This document shows positions 1 through 7,298 of a DNA stretch of 32,015 bases, piece by piece. How positions within the stretch are numbered: the first letter of the stretch is position 1; the number at the start of each line of letters is the position of its first letter. The position numbers and the translations under genes are program-made. Under the pieces are notes generated by a model. That model worked only from the letters and a program-made list of their open reading frames with translations. It was not told the DNA's origin and ran no database searches. The DNA is taken from NCBI RefSeq assembly GCF_022213065.1, contig NZ_JAKLJA010000065.1, positions 1 through 32,015 of the forward strand, read 5' to 3'. The DNA is from Paraburkholderia tagetis. GTDB lineage: Bacteria > Pseudomonadota > Gammaproteobacteria > Burkholderiales > Burkholderiaceae.

Positions 1-25
1 TGAGGGTGACCCGCTTCGACGGACA
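1..25. repeat. Left terminal inverted repeat of the IS3-family element
   Basis: Pairs with 1347-1371. Shared blocks are TGA at the tip, TGACCCGC and ACGGACA. This is the end downstream of orfB. Confidence 0.75.
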
Positions 26-41
26 GTTTTGCGGTTGGGTT

Positions 42-1007
42 TTACGTTGGGATGCGTCCTCCAGTCGGTGTTGCCTCGCGGGTTGTCCACGGGCGGGCGG
101 CGGGTCGGCTATCACGACCACGACGCCGCCCGGCGGTGGGCAACCCGCGCCGCGGCGGATTTTGTGTTTTTTCATTTTGCTGCTCGAATTCCATCGGGGA
201 GCAATAGCCCAGGCTGCTATGCAAGCGCCGGATGTTGTACCAGCCCTCGATGAAGCGGAAGATCGCACGCCGCGCCTGCGCTCGCGTGTCGAAGCGCTCA
301 CGCATGAGCAGCTCCGCCTCCAGCGTGCCGAAGAATGACTCGCACATCGCGTTGTCGTAGGCGTCGCCGGCCGTGCCCATCGAGGGCTGCACGCCCGCTT
401 CGCGGCAGCGTTGTCCAAAGGCAATGGACGTGTATTGGCAGCCCTGATCGGAGTGATGGATGACGCCGTCGGGCCGGCGCTGCGCGAGCGCCATGTCCAG
501 CGCACGCAGCATCAGCTCCGTGTACAGGTGATCTGACATTGCCCAGCCCACCACGCGCCGGCTGAATACGTCCAGCACAATGGCCAGATAGAGGAACCCT
601 TCGCCGGTCGGCACATAGGTGGCGTCCGCCACCCACAGCACGTTCGTGGCCTCGGCACTGAAGTGCCGGCGCACCAGATCCGGAGCACGCCGTGCCCCCG
701 CGCGTTGGCGCGTGGTGTGCGGCCAGCGCCGCCGGCTCGCACCATGCAGACCGGCCATGCGCATCAGGCGTGCGACCCGCTTGCGTCCTACGTGCACGCC
801 TTCCCGACGCAACTGCGCATGGATACGGGGTGCCCCATACGTGCCGCGTGAACTCGCATGCAGCGCCCGGATCCGCACGAGCAGTTCGCCGTCAGCCAGG
901 GTGCGTGCCGATGGTTCACGCGCCCGCCATGCATAAAAGCCGCTGGTGGAGACGCCCAGCAGCCTGGCCATCATCGCGATCGGCCAGCGGGCCTGGTTCG
1001 CTTTCAT
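42..1007 (-). CDS. IS3-family transposase OrfB (DDE integrase domain)
   Basis: Catalytic half of an IS3-family transposase, 321 aa. The N-terminal third is the HTH_21-like region (YGAPRIHAQLR motif). The rve/DDE core follows, with acidic residues in WVADATY, HHSDQGCQY and DNAMCESFFGTLEAE. The family's usual ending, with WYN..RLHSSLGY..P, is present. The last 40 or so residues are low-complexity Arg/Pro-rich read-through toward the IS end. Its ATG overlaps the orfA stop codon as ATGA, and it lies in the -1 frame relative to orfA. An OrfAB fusion made by frameshifting, usual in the family, is therefore possible, but I see no clear slippery heptamer. It appears intact. Confidence 0.92.
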   Translation of the reverse strand: MKANQARWPIAMMARLLGVSTSGFYAWRAREPSARTLADGELLVRIRALHASSRGTYGAPRIHAQLRREGVHVGRKRVARLMRMAGLHGASRRRWPHTTRQRAGARRAPDLVRRHFSAEATNVLWVADATYVPTGEGFLYLAIVLDVFSRRVVGWAMSDHLYTELMLRALDMALAQRRPDGVIHHSDQGCQYTSIAFGQRCREAGVQPSMGTAGDAYDNAMCESFFGTLEAELLMRERFDTRAQARRAIFRFIEGWYNIRRLHSSLGYCSPMEFEQQNEKTQNPPRRGLPTAGRRRGRDSRPAARPWTTREATPTGGRIPT

Positions 1008-1318
1008 GAATCCGTATCCTTCGGCGATACGGCGCCCGTCTCGCGGGCGAACCAGGCTGCGGCGTGAGAGAGGATGTCGCGCTCCATCTTCAGTTGCCGG
1101 TTCTCACGACGCAACCGCGTGAGCTCCTGCCGCTCGGCAGTCGTCAGTCCGTCGTGGCGCACACCGGCGTCACGATCGGCCTGCACCACCCAGTTGATGA
1201 TGGTTTGCGCGGTCGGCTCGAACTCGCGCGCAAGCTCTTCAGGTGTTCGCCCCGACTTCACCAGCTCGACCATCTGGGCCCGGAATTCCGCCGGGTACGG
1301 CTCGTGATGCTTGCCCAT
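1004..1318 (-). CDS. IS3-family transposase OrfA (HTH_Tnp_1)
   Basis: DNA-binding half of the IS3-family transposase, 104 aa. The N-terminal part (EFRAQMVELVKSGRTPEEL) is the HTH_Tnp_1 helix-turn-helix. It is followed by a leucine-zipper-like coiled coil ending in the typical ENRQLKMERDILSHAAAWFA motif. A purine-rich GGAGGTG (reverse complement, 1324-1330) lies just upstream as a ribosome-binding site. The stop overlaps the orfB start by ATGA. A degraded relative of the N-terminal part is found at 28848-28945 in the same orientation. Confidence 0.9.
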   Translation of the reverse strand: MGKHHEPYPAEFRAQMVELVKSGRTPEELAREFEPTAQTIINWVVQADRDAGVRHDGLTTAERQELTRLRRENRQLKMERDILSHAAAWFARETGAVSPKDTDS

Positions 1319-1345
1319 TTCGGCACCTCCTGCTCAAAAGCATAG

Positions 1346-3478
1346 GTGTCCGTTTTCGCGGGTCAACTTCAGCTGGTGCGCGAAAGCGTCAATCAGCCCG
1401 TGCAGGTGCTGTTTGATGACCTTCAGTGGCTGGACCGCGAAACCGAGGCGTTTCTCAATGCGCTCATCGAGCGCGTGCCCAACGCCAGGATATTGTTGCT
1501 GCTGAATTTCCGACCGGAGTATCGGCCGGGCTGGAGTCACAAGGGCGATTACACGCAGTTGCGTCTTGATCCTCTGGGGCAGGTCGAATCCGAAGCACTG
1601 CTCGTCACATTGTTGGGCGCAGACGGCGCGCTTGCGCATCTCAAGCGGTTGATTCTGGATAAAACCGACGGGAACCCGTTTTTCATTGAAGAGGTGGTCC
1701 AGACACTCGTCGAGGAGAAAGTCCTGCTAGGCGAGCCCGGTCGATACCGCATCGAGGCGGCACCCGACACAATCCAGATCCCGACCACCGTGAAGGGCGT
1801 GCTCGCTGCTCGCGTGGATCGCCTCGATCCTGCGGAGAAGGCACTCTTGCAGACGCTGGCCGTGATCGGAACTGAGTTTACGTGGAGCCTCGTGCGGCAC
1901 GTCGCAGGGCAGGCGGAAGATCGCTTGCGCTATCTGCTGGCCAAGCTTCAGGCCAGCGATTTCATTTACGAGCGGCCAGCGTTTCCAGAAGTCGAGTACG
2001 CCTTCAAGCATTCGCTCACCCAAGAAGTGGCAGGCCAGGCGTTGCTGATTGAGCAGCGTAGCGCGCTGCACGAGCGAACCGCGCAAGCGATCGAGGTGCT
2101 GTACCGCCCGCAACTGGACAGCCATTGCAGCGATCTGGCACATCACTATAGCTTGAGCGGCAACCTTCCCAAGGCGGTGGAATATCTCCTCAGCGCCGGG
2201 AGCCAGGCCCTCGAGCGATCGGCACATCTGGAAGCCATTCCGCATTTGAATCGTGCGCTCGAACTACTCAAGCGGCTGCCCGATACGCCCGAGCGCGCGA
2301 GCCAGGAACTGGCGTTGCGCATTGCGCTCGGTCCGGCGTTGATTGCGGCGCAAGGTTACGCGTCCCCCGAGGTGCAAGGGACCTTTAGCCGGGCGCTTGC
2401 ACTGTGCGAGCAGGGCGGAGAAACACGGCAGATATTTCAGGCGAAGTTGGGTTTGCGCACGTTTTATTCCATGCGTGCAGAGCATCAGACTGCCTACGAG
2501 CTGAGTGAAGGACTGCTCAGTCTGGCCGAGCGTGCACGGGATCCGGAGCTGCTAGGACAGGCCAGTTTCGTCCTGGGAGCCAGTTCGTTCCATCTGGGCG
2601 ACCCTGTCAAAGCACGGGCCCATCTGGAGCGCGGGCTTGCCGCCATTGACCGTGAACACCATACCGCCACGAGCTTTCTACTTGGACAAGACCCAGTGGT
2701 GCACGGACTCGTCGCTGCGGCCCGGACCCTGTGGTACCTGGGCTATCCCGACCAGGCCGCCATGCGCGTCCAGGAAGCGCTGACGTTGGCACGCAAGCTG
2801 TCTAACTCCTATAGCATGGCGCTCGCCCTTGCCCTTGCCGCCGAAGTGCACCAGTGCCGACGTGAGGCGCAACTCGCAGGGGAGTTCGCGCAAGCGGCCA
2901 TGGCGCTTTCGCGCGAGCAAGGGTTTCCATTCTGGTTGGCATGGGGAGACATCGTGCAGGGCTGGGCGCTGGCTGACCAGGGCGGCGCCGCGGCAGGCAT
3001 CGAGCAGATCCACCGTGGCCTGAGCGCTTGCCAGGCCACGGGCGCGGAGCTGACACGCCCTTACCAGCTGGCGCTGCTCGCACAGGCATACATCAAAGCG
3101 GGGGAAGCGTCGGCGGCGCTGGAGACGCTGGCTGAAGCATTGACGATCGTAAATCGGACAGGTGAACGGTATTTTCTCGCTGAATTGCATCGGCTGAGGG
3201 GCGAACTGCTTTTGCAGCGCGCACGCGAGCACTCCACCGAGACTTCGTACTACCAGGGGGCAGAGGCTTGCTTTCTCGACGCCATGTCGATTGCAAGCAG
3301 GCAAGGTGCAAGGTCGCTCGAATTGCGCGCGGCGTCGAGTTTCGCACGGCTGCAAAGAGACCGGGGCCATGAGGAGCCTGCCCGGCAGAGACTTTCTGCG
3401 GTCTTGTTCGCCTTCGAGGAGGGCTTTGACACGGCTGACTGGCAAGAGGCCAAAGCACTTTTCGATGCGCTGGCGTAA
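1346..3478 (+). pseudogene. 5'-truncated AAA ATPase/TPR signalling protein (cyclase-associated type)
   Basis: Remaining 3' portion (about 700 codons) of a large regulator. It begins in the middle of a AAA_16-type ATPase domain: Walker B (VLFDDLQWLD) is at residues 21-30 of the open frame and the GNPFF sensor-like motif is near residue 112. A long C-terminal array of TPR-like helices runs from about 260 to 700. The Walker A/P-loop and any N-terminal cyclase or kinase domain are absent, because the IS right end sits just before Walker B. The frame can start at a GTG at 1346 inside the IS end, but the protein could not bind ATP normally. Proteins of this layout often carry an N-terminal class III adenylate cyclase or Ser/Thr kinase. 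I infer that origin; it is not visible here. Confidence 0.8.
1347..1371. repeat. Right terminal inverted repeat of the IS3-family element
   Basis: Its reverse complement begins TGAAGTTGACCCGC and matches the left end at 19 of 25 positions. The GTG at 1346, one base inside the element from this repeat, opens a frame that runs through the repeat into the interrupted gene. Confidence 0.75.
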
Positions 3479-3762
3479 CAGAAAAATGTTGCCGGAACGT
3501 GCTCACCTCAGCGCCATGACGATGTCGACCCGCGCGATCTCCTCTTCGGAGCGTTGAATCTGCATACTGCGTGCCGATCGAGCGGCGCTCATTCGATCCG
3601 CTGCTCTGGCGAGTACATGTCCTCCACCACCGTCGTGAAGTCCCTCAGCTGACGGGCATCGGTCATTTAATCGCAATCTGCGCATAAACATTCGCGTTCC
3701 GAGTCTGGGTGCTATCAAAAAAGCACGCTGAAATGGAGTCATTCGTCTCAACGGAGACCACC
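3479..3762. other. Intergenic region upstream of glaH
   Basis: This 284-bp stretch carries no gene I can support. On the minus strand two short frames overlap by ATGA near 3570-3670 (24 and 29 codons), which may be remnants of small genes. The A-rich stretch near 3715-3735 is the least GC-rich part. It presumably holds the glaH promoter, but no good -35/-10 pair stands out. Confidence 0.4.
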
Positions 3763-4692
3763 ATGGAACTCATGCTTGCTGACACGCTTCCCGCCACGCG
3801 CCACCCGTCGTTTCGTCTCTCGCCGCATCCGCATCATCATCGCATCGTCCACGTGAGCGCCGAGCGCGACGCGCTCGCCGCCTTCCTCGAAGACGCCCGC
3901 AACGTCGACGTCCAGAATCTCGAGTACGTGTCGTATATGCGCTACCACCTGGCCGACCTGCTCATCAAGCGCGTCGGCAACGCGTTCGCGCGAACCCTGG
4001 TCGACCTGGTCAAGGACCGCAATCACGGGGGTTTCACCATCGGCCTTCAGGGCCTCTCGCAGGACGATTCGGACTACGTCAAGTTTGGTACGGCGATCGG
4101 GCACATCCTTGGGCCGAGCAACCACGACTCGATGTCCGGCACTTACTACGCGCGCTTCGTGGTCAGGCATACCGACAATAGCGACTCCTATCTGCGTCAG
4201 GCCTATCGTCTGTTCACGATGCACACCGATGGTACGTTCGTCACCGAGGCGACCGACTGGCTGCTGATGATGAAGTTCGCCGAGCAGAACGCGATCGGCG
4301 GCGAGTCGCGCTTCCTGCACATCGATGACTGGGACGAGCGCGAGCGCTTCGTGAACCACAAGTTCGCCACGAGGCCGTTCCTGTACAAGGCGCCCGGCTC
4401 CAAGAACGTCAGCGACAGAGTTGAGCGCCCCGTCTTCTTTCAAAGCGAATTCGGTTTGTCGCTGTCGTTCATCGACCAGTTCGTGCAGCCCGCCAACCGG
4501 GAAGAGGCCGCCTGGCTGTATGAACTTTCGGCATCGATGGAAGCTTCGGCGGGCACGAAGGAAGTCGCCCTGCCGGCCGGGGATCTCGTCGTCCTGAACA
4601 ACTATTTCTATGTCCACGGCCGCGCGCCGTTCGAACGCAACGAAGCGCTTTTCCGCGAATTGATGCGGCAGCGAGGCACGTTCGCACAATGA
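3763..4692 (+). CDS. glaH: Glutarate 2-hydroxylase (CsiD/GlaH family)
   Basis: Fe(II)/2-oxoglutarate-dependent dioxygenase that hydroxylates glutarate to L-2-hydroxyglutarate in lysine/5-aminovalerate/glutarate catabolism. The 309-aa product follows E. coli CsiD/GlaH along its length: SNHDSMSGTYYARFVV, NSDSYLRQ, FIDQFVQP and a C-terminal RELMRQRG block. The iron facial triad is H154, D156 (MHTDGT) and H285 (VHGR). An Arg in the RQRG tail would bind 2-oxoglutarate. I chose ATG 3763 because GGAGA at 3753-3757 gives correct spacing. In-frame starts at 3709 and 3733 lack this and extend beyond the family N-terminus. The adjacent downstream gene encodes an oxidase of 2-hydroxy acids, the expected next step. 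Confidence 0.93.
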   Translation: MELMLADTLPATRHPSFRLSPHPHHHRIVHVSAERDALAAFLEDARNVDVQNLEYVSYMRYHLADLLIKRVGNAFARTLVDLVKDRNHGGFTIGLQGLSQDDSDYVKFGTAIGHILGPSNHDSMSGTYYARFVVRHTDNSDSYLRQAYRLFTMHTDGTFVTEATDWLLMMKFAEQNAIGGESRFLHIDDWDERERFVNHKFATRPFLYKAPGSKNVSDRVERPVFFQSEFGLSLSFIDQFVQPANREEAAWLYELSASMEASAGTKEVALPAGDLVVLNNYFYVHGRAPFERNEALFRELMRQRGTFAQ

Positions 4693-4701
4693 CGGACCCA
4701 T

Positions 4702-4742
4702 CGCCCGATCCGGGTGGCCAGTCTACGGACCCGAATCGGGCG
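4702..4742 (+). promoter_or_regulatory. Stem-loop between glaH and the FMN dehydrogenase
   Basis: Inverted repeat with arms at 4702-4715 and 4729-4742 (14 bp, one mismatch) and a 13-nt loop. It begins 10 bases after the glaH stop. The T-run behind it is weak (TTTT near 4751), so it may be an mRNA stabiliser or a partial terminator. It supports placing the downstream start at 4779. Confidence 0.6.
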
Positions 4743-4778
4743 ATCAGCCTTTTGAAGAATCAGATTGTGGAGAGACAG

Positions 4779-6017
4779 ATGGAAGATCACCTCGGCGCCG
4801 CAGACGTCCAGCCGGTCCCGCGTACCGTGCAGAAAAGCCAGGCCGCGTACGGCGTGAAGCAGGATGTCCCGGCACGGCTTCGCAAGATCCTGTCGTTGGC
4901 GGACTTCGAGGTGGCAGCGCGGGGCTTCCTTCCGCGCCCGCTGTTCGGCTACATTTCCGGCGCCGCCGAGGACGAACTGTCGCTCGCCGCGAACCGTACC
5001 GCATTCGAGCGCCTGAAATTCCGGCCGAAGGTGCTGGTCGACGTCGCACGCCGGTCGCAGGAAACGACGATCTTCGGCCGGCGCTACGCGTCGCCGTTTG
5101 GCATCGCCCCCATCGGGATCAGCGCGATCTCCGCGTATCGGGGCGATATCGCGCTGGCCCGGGCCGCGCAGGACGAAAACATTCCCGCGATCATGAGCGG
5201 CACTTCGTTGATCCCAATGGAGACTGTCCACGCGGCCGCGCCGGGCACCTGGTTTCAGGCCTATCTGCCCGGCGATGCCACCCGCCGCGATGCGCTGATC
5301 GACCGGATCAAGACCGCGGGCTTCGCAACCCTCGTTGTCACGGTCGACATTCCCGTATGGGCGAACCGCGAGAACAACGTTCGCACCGGCTTCTCGCTGC
5401 CGCTGCGTCCGTCGTTGCGTCTCGCGATGGACGGCCTCGTGCGGCCCCGCTGGCTCTGCGGCACGTTCCTGCGCACGTTGGTCAGGCACGGGATGCCGCA
5501 CTTCGAGAACTCGTTCGCCGGGCGCGGCGCGCCGATGCTGTCCGCTTCGGCGATTCGCGACACCACCGGCCGCGACCACCTGTCGTGGGCGGACATCGCG
5601 CGGATCCGCGAGCGCTGGAGCGGCAACCTCGTGATCAAGGGCATCCTGCACGTCGACGACGCGCGGCGCGCAGCGTCCATCGGCGCGGACGGCATCATTG
5701 TTTCGAACCACGGCGGACGCCAGCTCGACGGCGCGGTCGAGCCCCTGCAAGTGCTGCCGGAGATCGCCGATGCCGTGGGCAACGATCTGGTCGTGATGAT
5801 GGACAGCGGCGTGCGGCGCGGCGCGGATGTGCTGAAGGCGCTCGCGCTGGGCGCGCGTTTCGTGTTCGTCGGGCGTCCGTTCATGTATGCGGCGGCCGTC
5901 GGCGGCGCACCGGGCGTGCAGCACGCGATCGGCCTGTTGCGCGACGAAGTCGACCGGAACATGGCGATGCTCGGCACGCGCTCGGTCGACGAGATCACGC
6001 TCGACGCGCTCGCCTGA
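4779..6017 (+). CDS. FMN-dependent alpha-hydroxy-acid dehydrogenase, probable L-2-hydroxyglutarate dehydrogenase
   Basis: Member of the LldD/glycolate oxidase TIM-barrel family, which oxidises L-2-hydroxy acids with FMN. From the 4779 start it is 412 aa. Substrate/FMN Tyr residues are Y58 (FGYISG) and Y162 (QAYLPGD). D190 (VTVDIPV), FMN Lys K287 (IKGIL), catalytic H311 and R314 (SNHGGRQLD), and the phosphate-binding DSGVRRG and GRPF motifs are all present. GGAGA at 4769-4773 favours ATG 4779. A start at 4689 overlapping the glaH stop (ATGA) is also open and adds 30 low-complexity residues that would span the stem-loop. Standing right behind glaH, it most likely oxidises L-2-hydroxyglutarate to 2-oxoglutarate, the job of the unrelated FAD enzyme LhgO in E. 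coli. That substrate is inferred; L-lactate or another hydroxy acid is possible. Confidence 0.85.
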   Translation: MEDHLGAADVQPVPRTVQKSQAAYGVKQDVPARLRKILSLADFEVAARGFLPRPLFGYISGAAEDELSLAANRTAFERLKFRPKVLVDVARRSQETTIFGRRYASPFGIAPIGISAISAYRGDIALARAAQDENIPAIMSGTSLIPMETVHAAAPGTWFQAYLPGDATRRDALIDRIKTAGFATLVVTVDIPVWANRENNVRTGFSLPLRPSLRLAMDGLVRPRWLCGTFLRTLVRHGMPHFENSFAGRGAPMLSASAIRDTTGRDHLSWADIARIRERWSGNLVIKGILHVDDARRAASIGADGIIVSNHGGRQLDGAVEPLQVLPEIADAVGNDLVVMMDSGVRRGADVLKALALGARFVFVGRPFMYAAAVGGAPGVQHAIGLLRDEVDRNMAMLGTRSVDEITLDALA

Positions 6018-6022
6018 GGCAC

Positions 6023-6048
6023 GCGGACCGCGCCGTTGCGCGGTCCGC
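6023..6048 (+). terminator. GC-rich hairpin after the FMN dehydrogenase
   Basis: Perfect 11-bp stem (6023-6033 with 6038-6048) and a 4-nt CGTT loop, starting 5 bases after the stop codon. There is no following T-run, so it is either a weak terminator or a 3'-end stabiliser separating the glaH pair from the BKACE gene. Confidence 0.6.
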
Positions 6049-6051
6049 CGA

Positions 6052-6091
6052 TGTCCCAACAAAGCAAGCGATTGTCCCAGATAAGCAAGCG
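6052..6091 (+). promoter_or_regulatory. Tandem 19-bp direct repeats, candidate AraC-type activator sites
   Basis: Two copies of TGTCCCA-N3-AAGCAAGCG at 6052-6070 and 6073-6091, repeating every 21 bp (two helical turns). A GATACT -10-like hexamer at 6110-6115 starts 37 bp after the proximal repeat, while a good -35 box is missing. This is typical of AraC/XylS-type activation. The nearby AraC gene at 7296-8324 is the obvious candidate binder (inference). Confidence 0.65.
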
Positions 6092-6223
6092 GGGATTGCG
6101 GGTACTCCGGATACTCGTGGGCATGGACCGAAGCCGGACGCGCGGCGCGAAAAAGGCGTTCAGGCCTCGTCGACGACCGCGCCTGCTGAATCGACAGCAG
6201 CCAATCCTCCCTGGAGACGCAAC

Positions 6224-7282
6224 ATGAATTTTCTCGACGGCCACCTCTTCCCCGAGAACCAGCAGCCCCTGATCGTCACGGCCGCGCCCTATGCCCCCGG
6301 CTGGTTGCCCAGCGACTTTCCGGAAGACATCCCGGTCACGATGGAAGCGCAGATCCAGAAGGCGGTGGACTGCTACAACGCGGGCGCGACGGTGCTGCAC
6401 CTGCACGTGCGCGAGCTGGACGGCAAGGGCAGCAAGCGTCTGTCGAAGTTCAATGAACTGATCGCCGGGGTGCGCAAGGCGGTGCCGGAAATGATCATCC
6501 AGGTGGGCGGCTCGATCTCGTTCGCCCCCGAAAACGAGGGACAAGCTGCCAAGTGGCTGTCCGACGACACGCGCCACATGCTGGCCGATCTCGACCCCAC
6601 GCCGGACCAGGTCACGGTAACGGTCAACACGTCGCAAATGAACGTGACCGATCAGGCGGAAGACGCGGACTTCAAGGGCACCTCGCGCGAGAACCCGACA
6701 CTCTTCAATGCGTACAAGGAAATGACCGTGCCCGCGCAGCCGGGCTGGGTCGAGGAGCACGTCCGCCGCCTGACGGCCGCTGGCATCCAGAGTGCGTTCC
6801 AGTGCTACAACCTCAACAGCTTCGAGTCGGTGGAGCGTCTGATGCGCCGCGGCTTCTACAAGGGCCCGCTTGTGATGAACTGGGTGGCGATCGCCGGCGG
6901 CATGGATACGCCGAATGTCTACAGCCTTGGCAACTTCATCCGCGCGGTGCCTGACGGCGCGGTGGTCACGGTGGAGAGCAACGTGCGAAATGTTCTGCCG
7001 GTCAACATGATGGGCATTGCGATGGGCCTGCACGTGCGCTGCGGCACGGAAGACTGCCTGTGGAACCAGTCGCGCACCGAGAAGATGAGCACCGTGAAGC
7101 AGATCGAGCAACTCGTGCGCATCTCGCGCGAATTCGGCCGCGATATCGCAACCGCGAAGGAGGCGCGCGAGATCAGCAAGATCGGCGTGTTCTACGACAC
7201 GGTAGAAGAGTCGCTGCACGCGAACGGCTTCGCACCGAACCGCAACGGCGGCACGCAGGGCTTCCTGCGCAAGACGGCCTGA
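6224..7282 (+). CDS. BKACE-family beta-keto acid cleavage enzyme (DUF849)
   Basis: Zn-dependent TIM-barrel enzyme of the BKACE family (founder Kce, 3-keto-5-aminohexanoate cleavage). The family condenses a beta-keto acid with acetyl-CoA to give acetoacetate and a new acyl-CoA. The 352-aa product has the Zn ligands H59 and H61 in HLHVR, an IQVGGSISF strand, an NWVAIAGGM segment and the conserved VESNVRN segment near residue 255. GGAGA at 6213-6217 sets ATG 6224. It is separated from the upstream dehydrogenase by about 200 bp with a hairpin and tandem repeats, so it probably has its own regulated promoter. The substrate cannot be read from sequence. Dehydrocarnitine is one known BKACE substrate that would suit a betaine/methylamine neighbourhood, but no carnitine dehydrogenase is present here. 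Confidence 0.88.
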   Translation: MNFLDGHLFPENQQPLIVTAAPYAPGWLPSDFPEDIPVTMEAQIQKAVDCYNAGATVLHLHVRELDGKGSKRLSKFNELIAGVRKAVPEMIIQVGGSISFAPENEGQAAKWLSDDTRHMLADLDPTPDQVTVTVNTSQMNVTDQAEDADFKGTSRENPTLFNAYKEMTVPAQPGWVEEHVRRLTAAGIQSAFQCYNLNSFESVERLMRRGFYKGPLVMNWVAIAGGMDTPNVYSLGNFIRAVPDGAVVTVESNVRNVLPVNMMGIAMGLHVRCGTEDCLWNQSRTEKMSTVKQIEQLVRISREFGRDIATAKEAREISKIGVFYDTVEESLHANGFAPNRNGGTQGFLRKTA

Positions 7283-7298
7283 TCAGTTTGCCTGATCA
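7280..7298. terminator. Shared hairpin containing both convergent stop codons
   Basis: TGATCAG (7280-7286), a 5-nt loop, then CTGATCA (7292-7298). The stem's outer ends are the TGA of the BKACE gene (7280-7282) and, on the minus strand, the TGA of the AraC gene (7296-7298). It may act as a weak bidirectional terminator. No T-run is present. Confidence 0.5.

Larger units (their letters stand above)
1..1371 (-). mobile_element. Complete IS3-family insertion sequence
   Basis: The element is bounded by imperfect inverted repeats at 1-25 and 1347-1371. Read inward, both ends begin TGA, share TGACCCGC at positions 7-14 and ACGGACA at positions 19-25, and match at 19 of 25 positions. Inside lie orfA and orfB of an IS3-family transposase, both on the minus strand and both intact. 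The left inverted repeat begins at base 1, so the left flank and the target duplication cannot be checked. The right end abuts the truncated ATPase/TPR gene, which reads in the opposite direction. Confidence 0.85.

Noticed and set aside
3503..3751. 82-codon minus-strand frame upstream of glaH
   Set aside because: No ribosome-binding site or recognisable domain; another frame in the same place reads equally well, so I cannot support a gene.
5261..7219. Minus-strand open frame of about 650 codons opposite the FMN dehydrogenase and BKACE genes
   Set aside because: Shadow of two genes with intact catalytic motifs; composition is low complexity.
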